Part shown: piece after piece, positions 54,334 to 61,679 of the stretch
Layout: the number at the start of each line of letters is the position of its first letter
Numbering within the stretch: position 1 is the first letter of the stretch
Assembly (NCBI GenBank): GCA_965194375.1
Contig: CBDAEL010000003.1
Reading direction: 5' to 3' (one strand)
DNA: 64,000 nt
From: Tabrizicola_A aquatica
Lineage (GTDB): Bacteria > Pseudomonadota > Alphaproteobacteria > Rhodobacterales > Rhodobacteraceae
Program-made: the position numbers and the translations under genes
Notes under the pieces: model-generated
What the model saw: only the letters and a program-made list of their open reading frames with translations
Database searches by the model: none
What the model was told of the DNA's origin: nothing

Positions 54334-54775
54334 GCGGAGCCTCCGAGCTGGCGGCTGTGACCAACGGGTCCAGCGCGGTGACGATTTCGGCCAGTTCCTC
54401 GGCCTCGGCGGCGCGGGCGGCGCGCAAGGACGCAATTTCGCGCCCGGCTTCGGCCAGCACCCGGCGCAAGGTGGCCAGCTCGTCAGCCTGCGTTGCAAGC
54501 TTGGCCTGCAAATCGGCCACCACCTCGTCCGAGCCCTGCCCTGCTTTCTCGCGCAGAACCCGCAGACGTTCGTTCAATTGGGCGTTGGTCATGCGCTCTT
54601 CATCGAGCGCCTCGGTCAGATGCGCGATCCGCGCGGCGGCGTCGCCCGAGGCGGCCTCGGCACCGGCCGCGCGAGGGCTGGCCCCAGCACTGCCCTTGGC
54701 CAACTGCTCCACCCCATAGGTGATCCGCTCCATCGCGGCTGTTATCCGCCGCTCCAGCTCGAGGATGTCCTGCAT
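54326..54775 (-). CDS. Coiled-coil protein, ZapA partner gene
   Basis: A 149-residue, strongly coiled-coil protein without a signal peptide or membrane helix (MQDILELERRITAAMERITYGVEQL, then an Ala/Gly/Ser-rich patch and heptads around LTEALDEERMTNAQLNERLRVLRE). Its end overlaps the zapA start. A coiled coil that travels with zapA suggests a division-ring role, by analogy with ZapB, but no homology to ZapB is evident. Divergent from tkt; the 245 bases to tkt contain no other gene. Confidence 0.72.
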   Translation of the reverse strand: MQDILELERRITAAMERITYGVEQLAKGSAGASPRAAGAEAASGDAAARIAHLTEALDEERMTNAQLNERLRVLREKAGQGSDEVVADLQAKLATQADELATLRRVLAEAGREIASLRAARAAEAEELAEIVTALDPLVTAASSEAPHA

Positions 54776-55020
54776 GAGACGCTGCGCCCTTTCTTCTTCT
54801 CTGCCCCAGTTTCGGCAAAAATCCCTGCAACCGGGTTCCGGCCCAAGGCCAAATCTTCACCAGCGTTGCGAATCGCAAAGCCAGCGTCAAGCCCGATCAT
54901 AGCCGCTTGCCCGCCTGCGGTCTTGTGTTTCCCACCAAAGCCTTGCGGGCCGCGCTTGATCTTGCCGCCCATGCTGCTATGCACCCTCAAAGCCCGCAAC
55001 CAGATAACAGGACTGCCGCC

Positions 55021-57036
55021 TTGGATATCGAAACCCTCCGCGCCCGCCACCCCGACCAATGGATGCGCGCCGCCGCGATCCGCACGCTGACGCTTGATGC
55101 GGTGGCGGCAGCAAATTCGGGCCATTCCGGCATGCCAATGGGCATGGCCGATGTGGCGACGGTGCTCTTTGAAAAACACCTGAAGTTTGATCCCAAGGCT
55201 CCACGTTGGCCGGACCGGGACCGCTTCATCCTCTCGGCCGGTCACGGCTCGATGCTGATCTATGCGCTTTTGCATCTGACCGGCTATGAGGACATGACGC
55301 TGGAGGAGATCAAGAACTTCCGCCAGTGGGGCGCCATCACCGCAGGTCACCCGGAATACGGCCATGTGGCCGGGGTTGAGACCACCACCGGCCCCTTGGG
55401 CCAAGGCATTGCCAACTCAGTCGGTTTTGCCATGGCCGAGGCGCATCTGCGCGCCCGCTGGGGTGCCAAGGTGCAGGACCATTACACTTGGGTCATCGCT
55501 GGCGACGGCTGCCTGATGGAAGGTGTGTCCCAAGAGGCCATCGGTATTGCAGGCAAGCACAAGCTGAACCGGCTGATCGTTCTGTGGGATGACAACGGCA
55601 TCACCATTGACGGCAAAGTGTCGCTCTCGGACGCCACTGACCAAAAGGCGCGCTTTGCCGCCAGCGGTTGGAATGTGCTCGAATGTGACGGCCATGACCC
55701 GGTGGCGATTGATGCCGCCATGACAGCGGCGAAAAAGTCGGACCGCCCGACGATGATCGCCTGCAAGACCCACATCGCCTTGGGCCATGCGGCGCAAGAC
55801 ACCTCCAAAGGCCATGGCGCCTTGACCGACAAGGCCCAGCTTCAGGCGGCGAAAGACGCTTATGGCTGGACAGGTGGCCCCTTCGAAATCCCGGCCAAGA
55901 TCAAGGCCGAATGGGAAGCCATGGGCACCCGGGGTGCCAAGTCCCATGCTGAATGGTCCGCCCGTGTGGCCAGCCTTTCGGCGGCCAAACAGGCCGAACT
56001 GATCCGCATCTTCTCGGATGAGGCCCCGGCCAAACTGCCCGCCGCCATTCGCGCGGTGAAAAAAGCCGCCGTGGCGGCACCCGCCAAACTCGCCACCCGC
56101 TCGGCCTCGGAAAAGGTGCTGGCGGCGGTCAATCCGATCATGCCAGAAACCTTTGCCGGTTCCGCTGACCTGACCGGATCGAACAACACGAAGACCGCCG
56201 ATCTGGGCGTGTTCAATACCGACACCCCCGCAGGCCGCTACATGTATTGGGGCATCCGCGAGCATGGGATGGCGGCGGCGATGAACGGCATGGCGCTGCA
56301 TGGCGGCGTGCGGCCCTATTCGGGCACCTTCATGGCCTTCACCGACTATGCCCGCCCCTCGATGCGCCTCTCGGCCCTCATGGGCCTGCCAGTGGTCTAT
56401 GTCATGACACATGACTCGATTGGCCTTGGCGAAGACGGCCCGACCCACCAGCCGGTGGAACATCTGGCCATTTCGCGCAGCACCCCGAACACCTTGGTGT
56501 TCCGCCCGGCGGATCTGGTGGAAGTGGCTGAATGCTGGGAACTGGCCTTCAACCAGAAATCCACCCCGTCGGTCATGGCGCTCTCGCGTCAGAACCTCGC
56601 GGCCGTGCGGCTTACTCACACCAACACCAACCTCTCGGCCAAAGGCGCCTATGTGCTGGCCGAGGCGACGGGCAAGCGTCAGGTCATCTTGATGGCCACC
56701 GGCTCGGAAGTGGAAATCGCGCTGAAGGCCCGCGAGATGCTTGAAGCCCAAGGCATCGGCACCCGCGTGGTCTCCATGCCCTCGATGGAGCTGTTTGCCG
56801 CTCAGGACGAAGCCTACCGCAAAAAAGTCCTGCCTGCAGGCCCGGTGCGCGTGGCGATTGAGGCGGGCGTACGCATGGGCTGGGACCGCTGGCTTTTGGG
56901 CGAGCGGGGCCGTGACACCAAGGCCGATTTCGTCGGGATGTCGTCCTTCGGGGCATCGGCCCCTTATGACCGGCTTTACAAGGAATTCGGCATCACCGCC
57001 GAAGCCACGGTTGAAAAGGTGAAGGCACTGCTTTGA
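55021..57036 (+). CDS. tkt: Transketolase
   Basis: A 671-residue thiamine-diphosphate enzyme moving two-carbon units in the pentose phosphate and Calvin routes. It has NSGHSGMPMGMADVA, GPLGQGIANSVGFAMAE, the ThDP/Mg motif GDGCLMEGVSQEA, and the second-half EHGMAAAMNGMALHGG, with VMTHDSIGLGEDGPTHQPVEHLA. A TTG start at 55021 (MDIETLRARHPDQW) fits family N-termini, with AGGA about 9 bases upstream; an in-frame upstream ATG would add non-conserved residues. Terminators follow. Confidence 0.95.
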   Translation: MDIETLRARHPDQWMRAAAIRTLTLDAVAAANSGHSGMPMGMADVATVLFEKHLKFDPKAPRWPDRDRFILSAGHGSMLIYALLHLTGYEDMTLEEIKNFRQWGAITAGHPEYGHVAGVETTTGPLGQGIANSVGFAMAEAHLRARWGAKVQDHYTWVIAGDGCLMEGVSQEAIGIAGKHKLNRLIVLWDDNGITIDGKVSLSDATDQKARFAASGWNVLECDGHDPVAIDAAMTAAKKSDRPTMIACKTHIALGHAAQDTSKGHGALTDKAQLQAAKDAYGWTGGPFEIPAKIKAEWEAMGTRGAKSHAEWSARVASLSAAKQAELIRIFSDEAPAKLPAAIRAVKKAAVAAPAKLATRSASEKVLAAVNPIMPETFAGSADLTGSNNTKTADLGVFNTDTPAGRYMYWGIREHGMAAAMNGMALHGGVRPYSGTFMAFTDYARPSMRLSALMGLPVVYVMTHDSIGLGEDGPTHQPVEHLAISRSTPNTLVFRPADLVEVAECWELAFNQKSTPSVMALSRQNLAAVRLTHTNTNLSAKGAYVLAEATGKRQVILMATGSEVEIALKAREMLEAQGIGTRVVSMPSMELFAAQDEAYRKKVLPAGPVRVAIEAGVRMGWDRWLLGERGRDTKADFVGMSSFGASAPYDRLYKEFGITAEATVEKVKALL

Positions 57037-57040
57037 CCGC

Positions 57041-57082
57041 AAATCGCTTCGAAGAGATTTGTAAATTCGTTCGAACGAATTT
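57041..57082. repeat. Two tandem 20-bp palindromes, 22-bp spacing, downstream of tkt
   Basis: The first is AAATCGCTTC-GAAGAGATTT (one mismatched pair); the second, AAATTCGTTC-GAACGAATTT, is perfect. Both share AAAT-N3-TTCGAA-N3-ATTT and are centred 22 bases apart, two helical turns. They sit between the convergent tkt and DUF808 genes, right before the tkt terminator. They may be an operator pair, part of the terminator, or a structured 3' UTR. Confidence 0.6.
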
Positions 57083-57109
57083 GGGCCGCGCTTAATGCGC
57101 GGCCTTTTT
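57083..57109 (+). terminator. Rho-independent terminator after tkt
   Basis: GGCCGCGC-TTAAT-GCGCGGCC followed by five T. It lies 47 bases after the tkt stop, and the downstream half overlaps the final codons of the convergent DUF808 gene. Confidence 0.85.
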
Positions 57110-58066
57110 CTTGCCCGTGACCGCCGACCACAAAGGCCCGATCACCCGCGTCGCGACAGGAATCAGCGCCACCCCAAGGGCAAGGCCCAAAACCCCGTCG
57201 ATCCCGGCCTGCACAGCCCACAGGACAAAGCCCGACGCCACAGGCACCGCATGGGCGGCCGTCTCGGCGATGTGGTGGATTGCTTCATAAGGCCAGGGCC
57301 AGAGATGCGTCACCTCTAACCCATGCAGCACGATAGACCCGCCGACCCAAAGCATGGCCGCCGTGCCCACCGCGGACAGAACCGCCATCAGTTTCGGCAT
57401 CGCCACCACCAACCCACGCCCAAAGGCCCGCGCGGCGGCGGTCTTGCGGTTGGCCGCCATATGCAGCCCAATGTCGTCCATCTTCACGATCAGGGCCACC
57501 GCCCCATAGACCGCCGCCGTGATGAACACCCCCACCACCGCGAGCGTGATGCCTTGCATCCAGAAACTGGGGCTTTCCACGGTGGCCAAGGCAATCGTCA
57601 TGATCTCGGCCGACAAGATGAAATCGGTCTTGATCGCGCCCGCCACCTTTTCCTCTTCCAGATGCGCGGGGTCTTCGGTGTCGAAATCCTCGGCCACCTC
57701 GGGATCGGCATGTGGGAACAGAAGATGAAACACCTTCTCCGCCCCCTCAAAGCACAAATACGCCCCGCCCAGCATCAACAAAGGCGTGATCGCCGCAGGC
57801 AGAAGGTAATTCAGCGCCATCAGCCCCGGAAGTAAGATCACCAGCTTGTTCTTCACCGACCCCAGCGCAATGCGCCAGATGATCGGCAATTCCCGATCGG
57901 CGGAAAACCCATGCACATACTTCGGCGTCACCGCAGCGTCATCGATCACCACGCCCGCCGCCTTGGCCCCCGCCTTGGCCGCCGCCGCCGCGATGTCATC
58001 GACGCTGGCCGCGGCCACCTTGGCAATCGCCGCGACGTCATCCAACAGCGCCAGAAGTCCACTCAT
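57092..58066 (-). CDS. DUF808 family inner-membrane protein
   Basis: A 324-residue membrane protein of the DUF808 (YedI-like) family. The N-terminal GLLALLDDVAAIAKVAAASVDDIAAAAAKAG amphipathic region and PKYVHGFSADRELPIIWRIALGS are family hallmarks, followed by several membrane helices and TDFILSAEIMTIAL. Function is unknown. It ends at a tkt-facing terminator and is divergent from the first gap gene, sharing a 192-base control region. Confidence 0.86.
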   Translation of the reverse strand: MSGLLALLDDVAAIAKVAAASVDDIAAAAAKAGAKAAGVVIDDAAVTPKYVHGFSADRELPIIWRIALGSVKNKLVILLPGLMALNYLLPAAITPLLMLGGAYLCFEGAEKVFHLLFPHADPEVAEDFDTEDPAHLEEEKVAGAIKTDFILSAEIMTIALATVESPSFWMQGITLAVVGVFITAAVYGAVALIVKMDDIGLHMAANRKTAAARAFGRGLVVAMPKLMAVLSAVGTAAMLWVGGSIVLHGLEVTHLWPWPYEAIHHIAETAAHAVPVASGFVLWAVQAGIDGVLGLALGVALIPVATRVIGPLWSAVTGKKKAAH

Positions 58067-58135
58067 CGCCTCAACCTCCTGCCAAGCCTTCCTCTCTCTA
58101 CCCCGCGCAGCCTGCTAAGGCAAAGCCTGTGACTT

Positions 58136-58147
58136 GTTAGCGCGAAC
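58136..58147. promoter_or_regulatory. CceR-like operator (one mismatch) upstream of the first gap gene
   Basis: GTTAGCGCGAAC differs by one base from the perfect palindrome before zwf and the second gap gene. It is about 112 bases before the gap ATG and about 70 bases before the DUF808 start, so it could affect either gene. Confidence 0.55.
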
Positions 58148-58258
58148 GCGGCATGTTTGCGATAACACTCTGAAAAACCGTCGCTTTTGCGCTTTTTGCA
58201 CCGGCGCACCTGCGGTATAGCGCGTCAGGGGCATTTCTTGTTGGACAGGATCAGGCGC

Positions 58259-59263
58259 ATGACCATCACCATCGGCATCAACGGTTTCGGACGTATCGGG
58301 CGCTGCACGCTGGCCCATATCGCGGAATCGGGGCGCAATGACGTGCAGGTGGTGGCGATGAACGCCACCGGGCCGATTGAAACCAACGCCCACCTATTGA
58401 AATATGATTCTGTCCATGGCCGCTTTCCCGGCACGGTGAAGGTCGAAGGCAACACGCTCGACTTGGGCCGGGGCCCGATCCGCGTGATGTCGACCTACAA
58501 CCCTGAAGAGCTGGACTGGGACGGCGTTGATATCGTTCTGGAATGCACCGGTAAATTCAATGACCGTGACAAGGCCGCTGTCCACCTGACGCGCGGGGCC
58601 AAGCGGGTCTTGGTCTCCGCCCCCGCCAAGCGCGCTGATCTGACGGTGGTTTACGGCGTCAACCACCGCAGCCTTCTGCCCGAGCATCTGGTGGTCTCGA
58701 ACGCCTCGTGCACCACCAACTGCCTTGCCCCCTTGGCCAAGGTGCTGAACGACGCCATCGGCATCGAAGCGGGCATCATGACCACGATCCACAGCTACAC
58801 CGGTGACCAGCCCACGCTGGATCGCCGCCACAAAGACCTCTACCGCGCCCGCGCCGCCGCCATGGCGATGATCCCCACCTCCACCGGTGCCGGCAAGGCG
58901 ATTGGTGAAGTTTTGCCGGAGCTTGCGGGCAAGTTGGACGGCTCGGCCATCCGCGTGCCCACCCCCAACGTCTCGGCGGTGGACCTGACCTTTGTGGCTG
59001 GAAAATCCGTCACGGTCGACGAGGTCAACGAAATCATCCGCGAAGCCTCGCTTGGTAAGATGAGCGCGGTGCTCGCCTATGACCCCGAGCCCAAAGTCTC
59101 CATCGACTTTAACCATACACCGCAATCTTGCATTTTCGCCCCGGATCAGACCAAGGTGGTCGGAGGCCGCACGGTGCGCGTGCTGGCTTGGTATGATAAC
59201 GAATGGGGCTTTTCCTGCCGTATGGCCGATGTGGCCGTCGCGATGGGGCGGCTTCTGGGTTAA
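58259..59263 (+). CDS. gap: Glyceraldehyde-3-phosphate dehydrogenase (first copy, possibly NADP-preferring)
   Basis: A 334-residue type I GAPDH with the NAD(P) fingerprint INGFGRIGR, catalytic Cys151 in SNASCTTNC and His178 in THIHSY-like context (TTIHSYTGDQ). Two features set it apart from its neighbour: Ala36 (VVAMNATGP) replaces the Asp that makes NAD enzymes reject NADP, and Arg189-Arg190 stand where Leu-Pro or similar occur. Both favour NADP and an anabolic role. That is inferred from known GAPDH cofactor determinants. The start at MTITIGINGF is chosen over an upstream ATG. Confidence 0.93.
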   Translation: MTITIGINGFGRIGRCTLAHIAESGRNDVQVVAMNATGPIETNAHLLKYDSVHGRFPGTVKVEGNTLDLGRGPIRVMSTYNPEELDWDGVDIVLECTGKFNDRDKAAVHLTRGAKRVLVSAPAKRADLTVVYGVNHRSLLPEHLVVSNASCTTNCLAPLAKVLNDAIGIEAGIMTTIHSYTGDQPTLDRRHKDLYRARAAAMAMIPTSTGAGKAIGEVLPELAGKLDGSAIRVPTPNVSAVDLTFVAGKSVTVDEVNEIIREASLGKMSAVLAYDPEPKVSIDFNHTPQSCIFAPDQTKVVGGRTVRVLAWYDNEWGFSCRMADVAVAMGRLLG

Positions 59264-59276
59264 ACCGGGAGGGGCT

Positions 59277-59420
59277 TTGACCGACCGCATCGCTTTTGTT
59301 CTGGCCGGGGTCATCGCCTTGGCCGTGCTGGCCGACCTTGCTTTGAACAGCGGGTCGGCCCTTCTGTTCCTCTCACGCAAGCTGATCGACCTGATTGAGC
59401 TTGTCGCCATCTGGCGCTGA
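59277..59420 (+). CDS. Small single-pass membrane protein between the gap genes
   Basis: A 47-residue open frame (TTG start) between two GAPDH genes. Residues 5-23 (IAFVLAGVIALAVLADLAL) form a membrane helix, followed by an amphipathic tail LLFLSRKLIDLIELVAIWR. The sequence GGGAGGGG precedes the start. I recall related small proteins in the same place in other Rhodobacteraceae but no function. It begins 13 bases after the gap stop, so it is probably co-transcribed with the upstream gap gene. Confidence 0.6.
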   Translation: MTDRIAFVLAGVIALAVLADLALNSGSALLFLSRKLIDLIELVAIWR

Positions 59421-59487
59421 CGCCGCATCTGAGCAGAATTTGACCGATCCAAGCTTTGCAGCTTGATCTTTTCCTTCATATGTCGAT

Positions 59488-59499
59488 GTTAGCGCTAAC
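59488..59499. promoter_or_regulatory. CceR-like operator upstream of the second gap gene
   Basis: GTTAGCGCTAAC, identical to the site before zwf, lies 37 bases before the gap ATG. Its position near the expected promoter suggests repression or activation by a LacI-family protein. Flanking bases (ATGTTAGCGCTAACGAAG) resemble those at zwf. Confidence 0.75.
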
Positions 59500-59536
59500 G
59501 AAGCATGCGCGAGTCGCAGCCCAGAGAGGGAACGCC

Positions 59537-60538
59537 ATGACCGTCAAGGTAGCCATCAATGGATTTGGCCGCATCGGCCGCAACATCCTGCGCGCCATCA
59601 TTGAATCGGGGCGCACTGACATTCAGGTCGTCGCCATCAACGACCTTGGCCCGGTTGAGACCAACGCCCACCTTGTGCGCTTTGATTCTGTCCATGGCCG
59701 CTTTCCCGCCACCGTGACAACGGGCGAGGATTGGATCGACGTTGGCCGCGGGCGCATGCGCGTGACTGCGCTGAAAAACCCGGCCGATCTGCCGTGGGGC
59801 GACGTCGATATCGTGCTGGAATGCACCGGCATCTTTACCAGCAAAGAAAAATGCGCGGCCCATCTGGAAAACGGGTCAAAGCGCGTTTTGATCTCTGCCC
59901 CCGGCGACGGCGCCGACAAGACCATCGTTTTCGGCGTCAACCACAAGACCCTGACCGCTGCCGACATTGTGGTGTCCAATGCCTCGTGCACGACGAACTG
60001 CCTGTCTCCGGTGGCACAGGTGCTGAACGCGGCCATCGGCATTGAAAAAGGCATGATGACCACGATCCACAGCTACACCGGCGACCAGCCGACGCTGGAC
60101 ACCATGCACAAGGACCTCTACCGCGGCCGCGCCGCTGCCTTGTCGATGATCCCCACCTCGACCGGGGCCGCCAAAGCGGTCGGGTTGGTCTTGCCCGAGT
60201 TGAAGGGAAAGCTGGACGGTTTTGCCATCCGCGTGCCCACCCCCAATGTGTCGGCAGTGGATCTGAAGTTCATCGCCAAGCGCGCGACCAGCGCCGAAGA
60301 GATCAACGCGGCCATCAAGGCGGCAGCCGATGGCCCGCTCAAGGGCATTCTGGGCTATACCGAGTGGAAGAATGTGTCGTCGGATTTCAACCATGATCCG
60401 CATTCTTCCGTGTTCCACATGGACCAGACCAAGGTGATGGACGGCACCTTCTGCTCGGTTCTTGCCTGGTATGACAATGAATGGGGCTTTTCCAACCGGA
60501 TGGCCGATACAGCCGTGGCGATGGGCAAGCTTCTGTAA
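59537..60538 (+). CDS. gap: Glyceraldehyde-3-phosphate dehydrogenase (second copy, NAD-type)
   Basis: A 333-residue GAPDH with INGFGRIGR, Asp36 in VVAINDLGP (NAD specificity), catalytic Cys151 in SNASCTTNC, and the GDQPTLDTMHKDLYRGRAA loop. This is the usual glycolytic form. A AGAGAGGG ribosome site supports MTVKVAINGF over longer in-frame starts, and the perfect CceR-like palindrome lies between those longer starts and this ATG, which also argues for the shorter version. Confidence 0.95.
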   Translation: MTVKVAINGFGRIGRNILRAIIESGRTDIQVVAINDLGPVETNAHLVRFDSVHGRFPATVTTGEDWIDVGRGRMRVTALKNPADLPWGDVDIVLECTGIFTSKEKCAAHLENGSKRVLISAPGDGADKTIVFGVNHKTLTAADIVVSNASCTTNCLSPVAQVLNAAIGIEKGMMTTIHSYTGDQPTLDTMHKDLYRGRAAALSMIPTSTGAAKAVGLVLPELKGKLDGFAIRVPTPNVSAVDLKFIAKRATSAEEINAAIKAAADGPLKGILGYTEWKNVSSDFNHDPHSSVFHMDQTKVMDGTFCSVLAWYDNEWGFSNRMADTAVAMGKLL

Positions 60539-60620
60539 TTAAATAATATTTGGCAAAGTGCCCTCGGGCGCCCTTTTGCTATGCGTCAGACGCATAGCGG
60601 AAAGCCCATTTTCCACGGTT

Positions 60621-60632
60621 GTTACCGCTAAC
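60621..60632. promoter_or_regulatory. CceR-like site upstream of the DUF1127 gene
   Basis: GTTACCGCTAAC differs by one base from GTTAGCGCTAAC. It lies about 76 bases before the DUF1127 start and 82 bases after the gap stop. The rest of 60539-60707 has no gene. Confidence 0.5.
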
Positions 60633-60707
60633 GCCGCGGGCCATATGCTGCACATGCGAATAAGGGGTTGGCCATTCGGGCCGCCCGGTCGCACGTCGAA
60701 AGGACAT

Positions 60708-60872
60708 ATGATGATGAACCTGATCACCCGCCTGCGCAGCATGGCCGCCGAACAGGCCACCTACCGCCGCCTGCGCGCCGAAATCGCCGGGCTCAGCCAC
60801 GCCGAGGCGCTGGACCTTGGGATCTTCCCCGGTGACGCCGACCGCATCGCGCGCCAAGCTGTCTGGGGATGA
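60708..60872 (+). CDS. DUF1127 family small protein
   Basis: A 54-residue protein with the YjiS-like DUF1127 pattern: a short N-terminal helix (LITRLRSMAAEQATYRRLRAEIAGLS) and the HAEALDLGIFPGDADRIARQAV tail. DUF1127 proteins are small, basic, and in some alphaproteobacteria take part in phosphate, RNA turnover and stress control. AAAGGA lies just before the ATG triplets (three ATGs in a row). A CceR-like site lies upstream. Confidence 0.82.
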   Translation: MMMNLITRLRSMAAEQATYRRLRAEIAGLSHAEALDLGIFPGDADRIARQAVWG

Positions 60873-60912
60873 CCGCCGTCTGGGGCTAACCCCTCAAACA
60901 ACACGCTGGATC

Positions 60913-60933
60913 GGGCCCCTAGGGGCCCTTTTT
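60913..60933. terminator. Rho-independent terminator between DUF1127 and gph
   Basis: GGGCCCCT-AGGGGCCC hairpin followed by TTTTT on the plus strand. It lies 40 bases after the DUF1127 stop and directly at the 3' end of gph on the minus strand. Confidence 0.8.
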
Positions 60934-61595
60934 CATGCCAAAAGCCGCGCCGCCAGCGCTGGCAGATCGTCGTAGTGATCCAAAAGCGCCTCGGGTTGCA
61001 GCCGCTCAATCGCGCGGCCCTCGGGGCCAAAGGTGACCAAGGCCACCGGCACCCCCACCGCAAGGCCGGTGTTTCGATCGGTCTCAGTGTCGCCAATCAA
61101 CATCGACCGCCGCACATCTCCCCCTGCCCGCGTGACCGAGGCCACATAGGGCGCCGCATCGGGCTTGCGCGTCGGCAAGGTATCCGCCCCGATCAGCGCC
61201 CCGAACAAGGGCGCAATCCCCAAGCGCCGCACCAGTTCTACCGCCAAGCCCTCGGGCTTGTTGGTGCAGATCGCGGTGGCAAAGCCAAGGCCACGCAAAG
61301 CCTCCACCGCGGCCACCGCCCCGGGATACAACCGAGTGTGGGTGTCGATCCCCTCGGCATAGGCCGCCAACAGCCGGGGATAGTGCCGCGAGATGTCGTC
61401 CTCGCTGACCGCAATCCCCAGCCGCGTATAGCCCGCCCGCAGCATGGCCCGCCCACCGTGAAAGGCGACCAGCCGGTCACGCCCGTCCAATACCGCGCCA
61501 TGGCCCTCGGCTTCAAAACAGGCATTGGCGGCGGCCAAGAGGTCATCGCTGGTATCGGCCAGCGTGCCATCCAGATCAAACACCACAGTGCGCAT
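60933..61595 (-). CDS. gph: Phosphoglycolate phosphatase (HAD family)
   Basis: A 220-residue HAD hydrolase. The nucleophile Asp7 and Asp9 are in VVFDLDGTLADT; motif II is CTNKP, and the C-terminal IGDTETDRNTGLAVGVP binds Mg. Length and cap domain fit Gph, which removes 2-phosphoglycolate left by DNA repair or Rubisco oxygenation. Related HAD enzymes act on other phosphates, so the substrate is likely rather than proven. It is divergent from glmU. Confidence 0.85.
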   Translation of the reverse strand: MRTVVFDLDGTLADTSDDLLAAANACFEAEGHGAVLDGRDRLVAFHGGRAMLRAGYTRLGIAVSEDDISRHYPRLLAAYAEGIDTHTRLYPGAVAAVEALRGLGFATAICTNKPEGLAVELVRRLGIAPLFGALIGADTLPTRKPDAAPYVASVTRAGGDVRRSMLIGDTETDRNTGLAVGVPVALVTFGPEGRAIERLQPEALLDHYDDLPALAARLLA

Positions 61596-61679
61596 ATTGT
61601 AACCTTCCGTGAACCATCGCGGGCTTGCAGTGCCCGTGATCCGGGGTAAAACGGGCGGCATCGAATTGAAAGGGGCGTC

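Noticed and set aside
55417..57042. 541-codon minus-strand frame over tkt
   Set aside because: Antisense shadow of transketolase.
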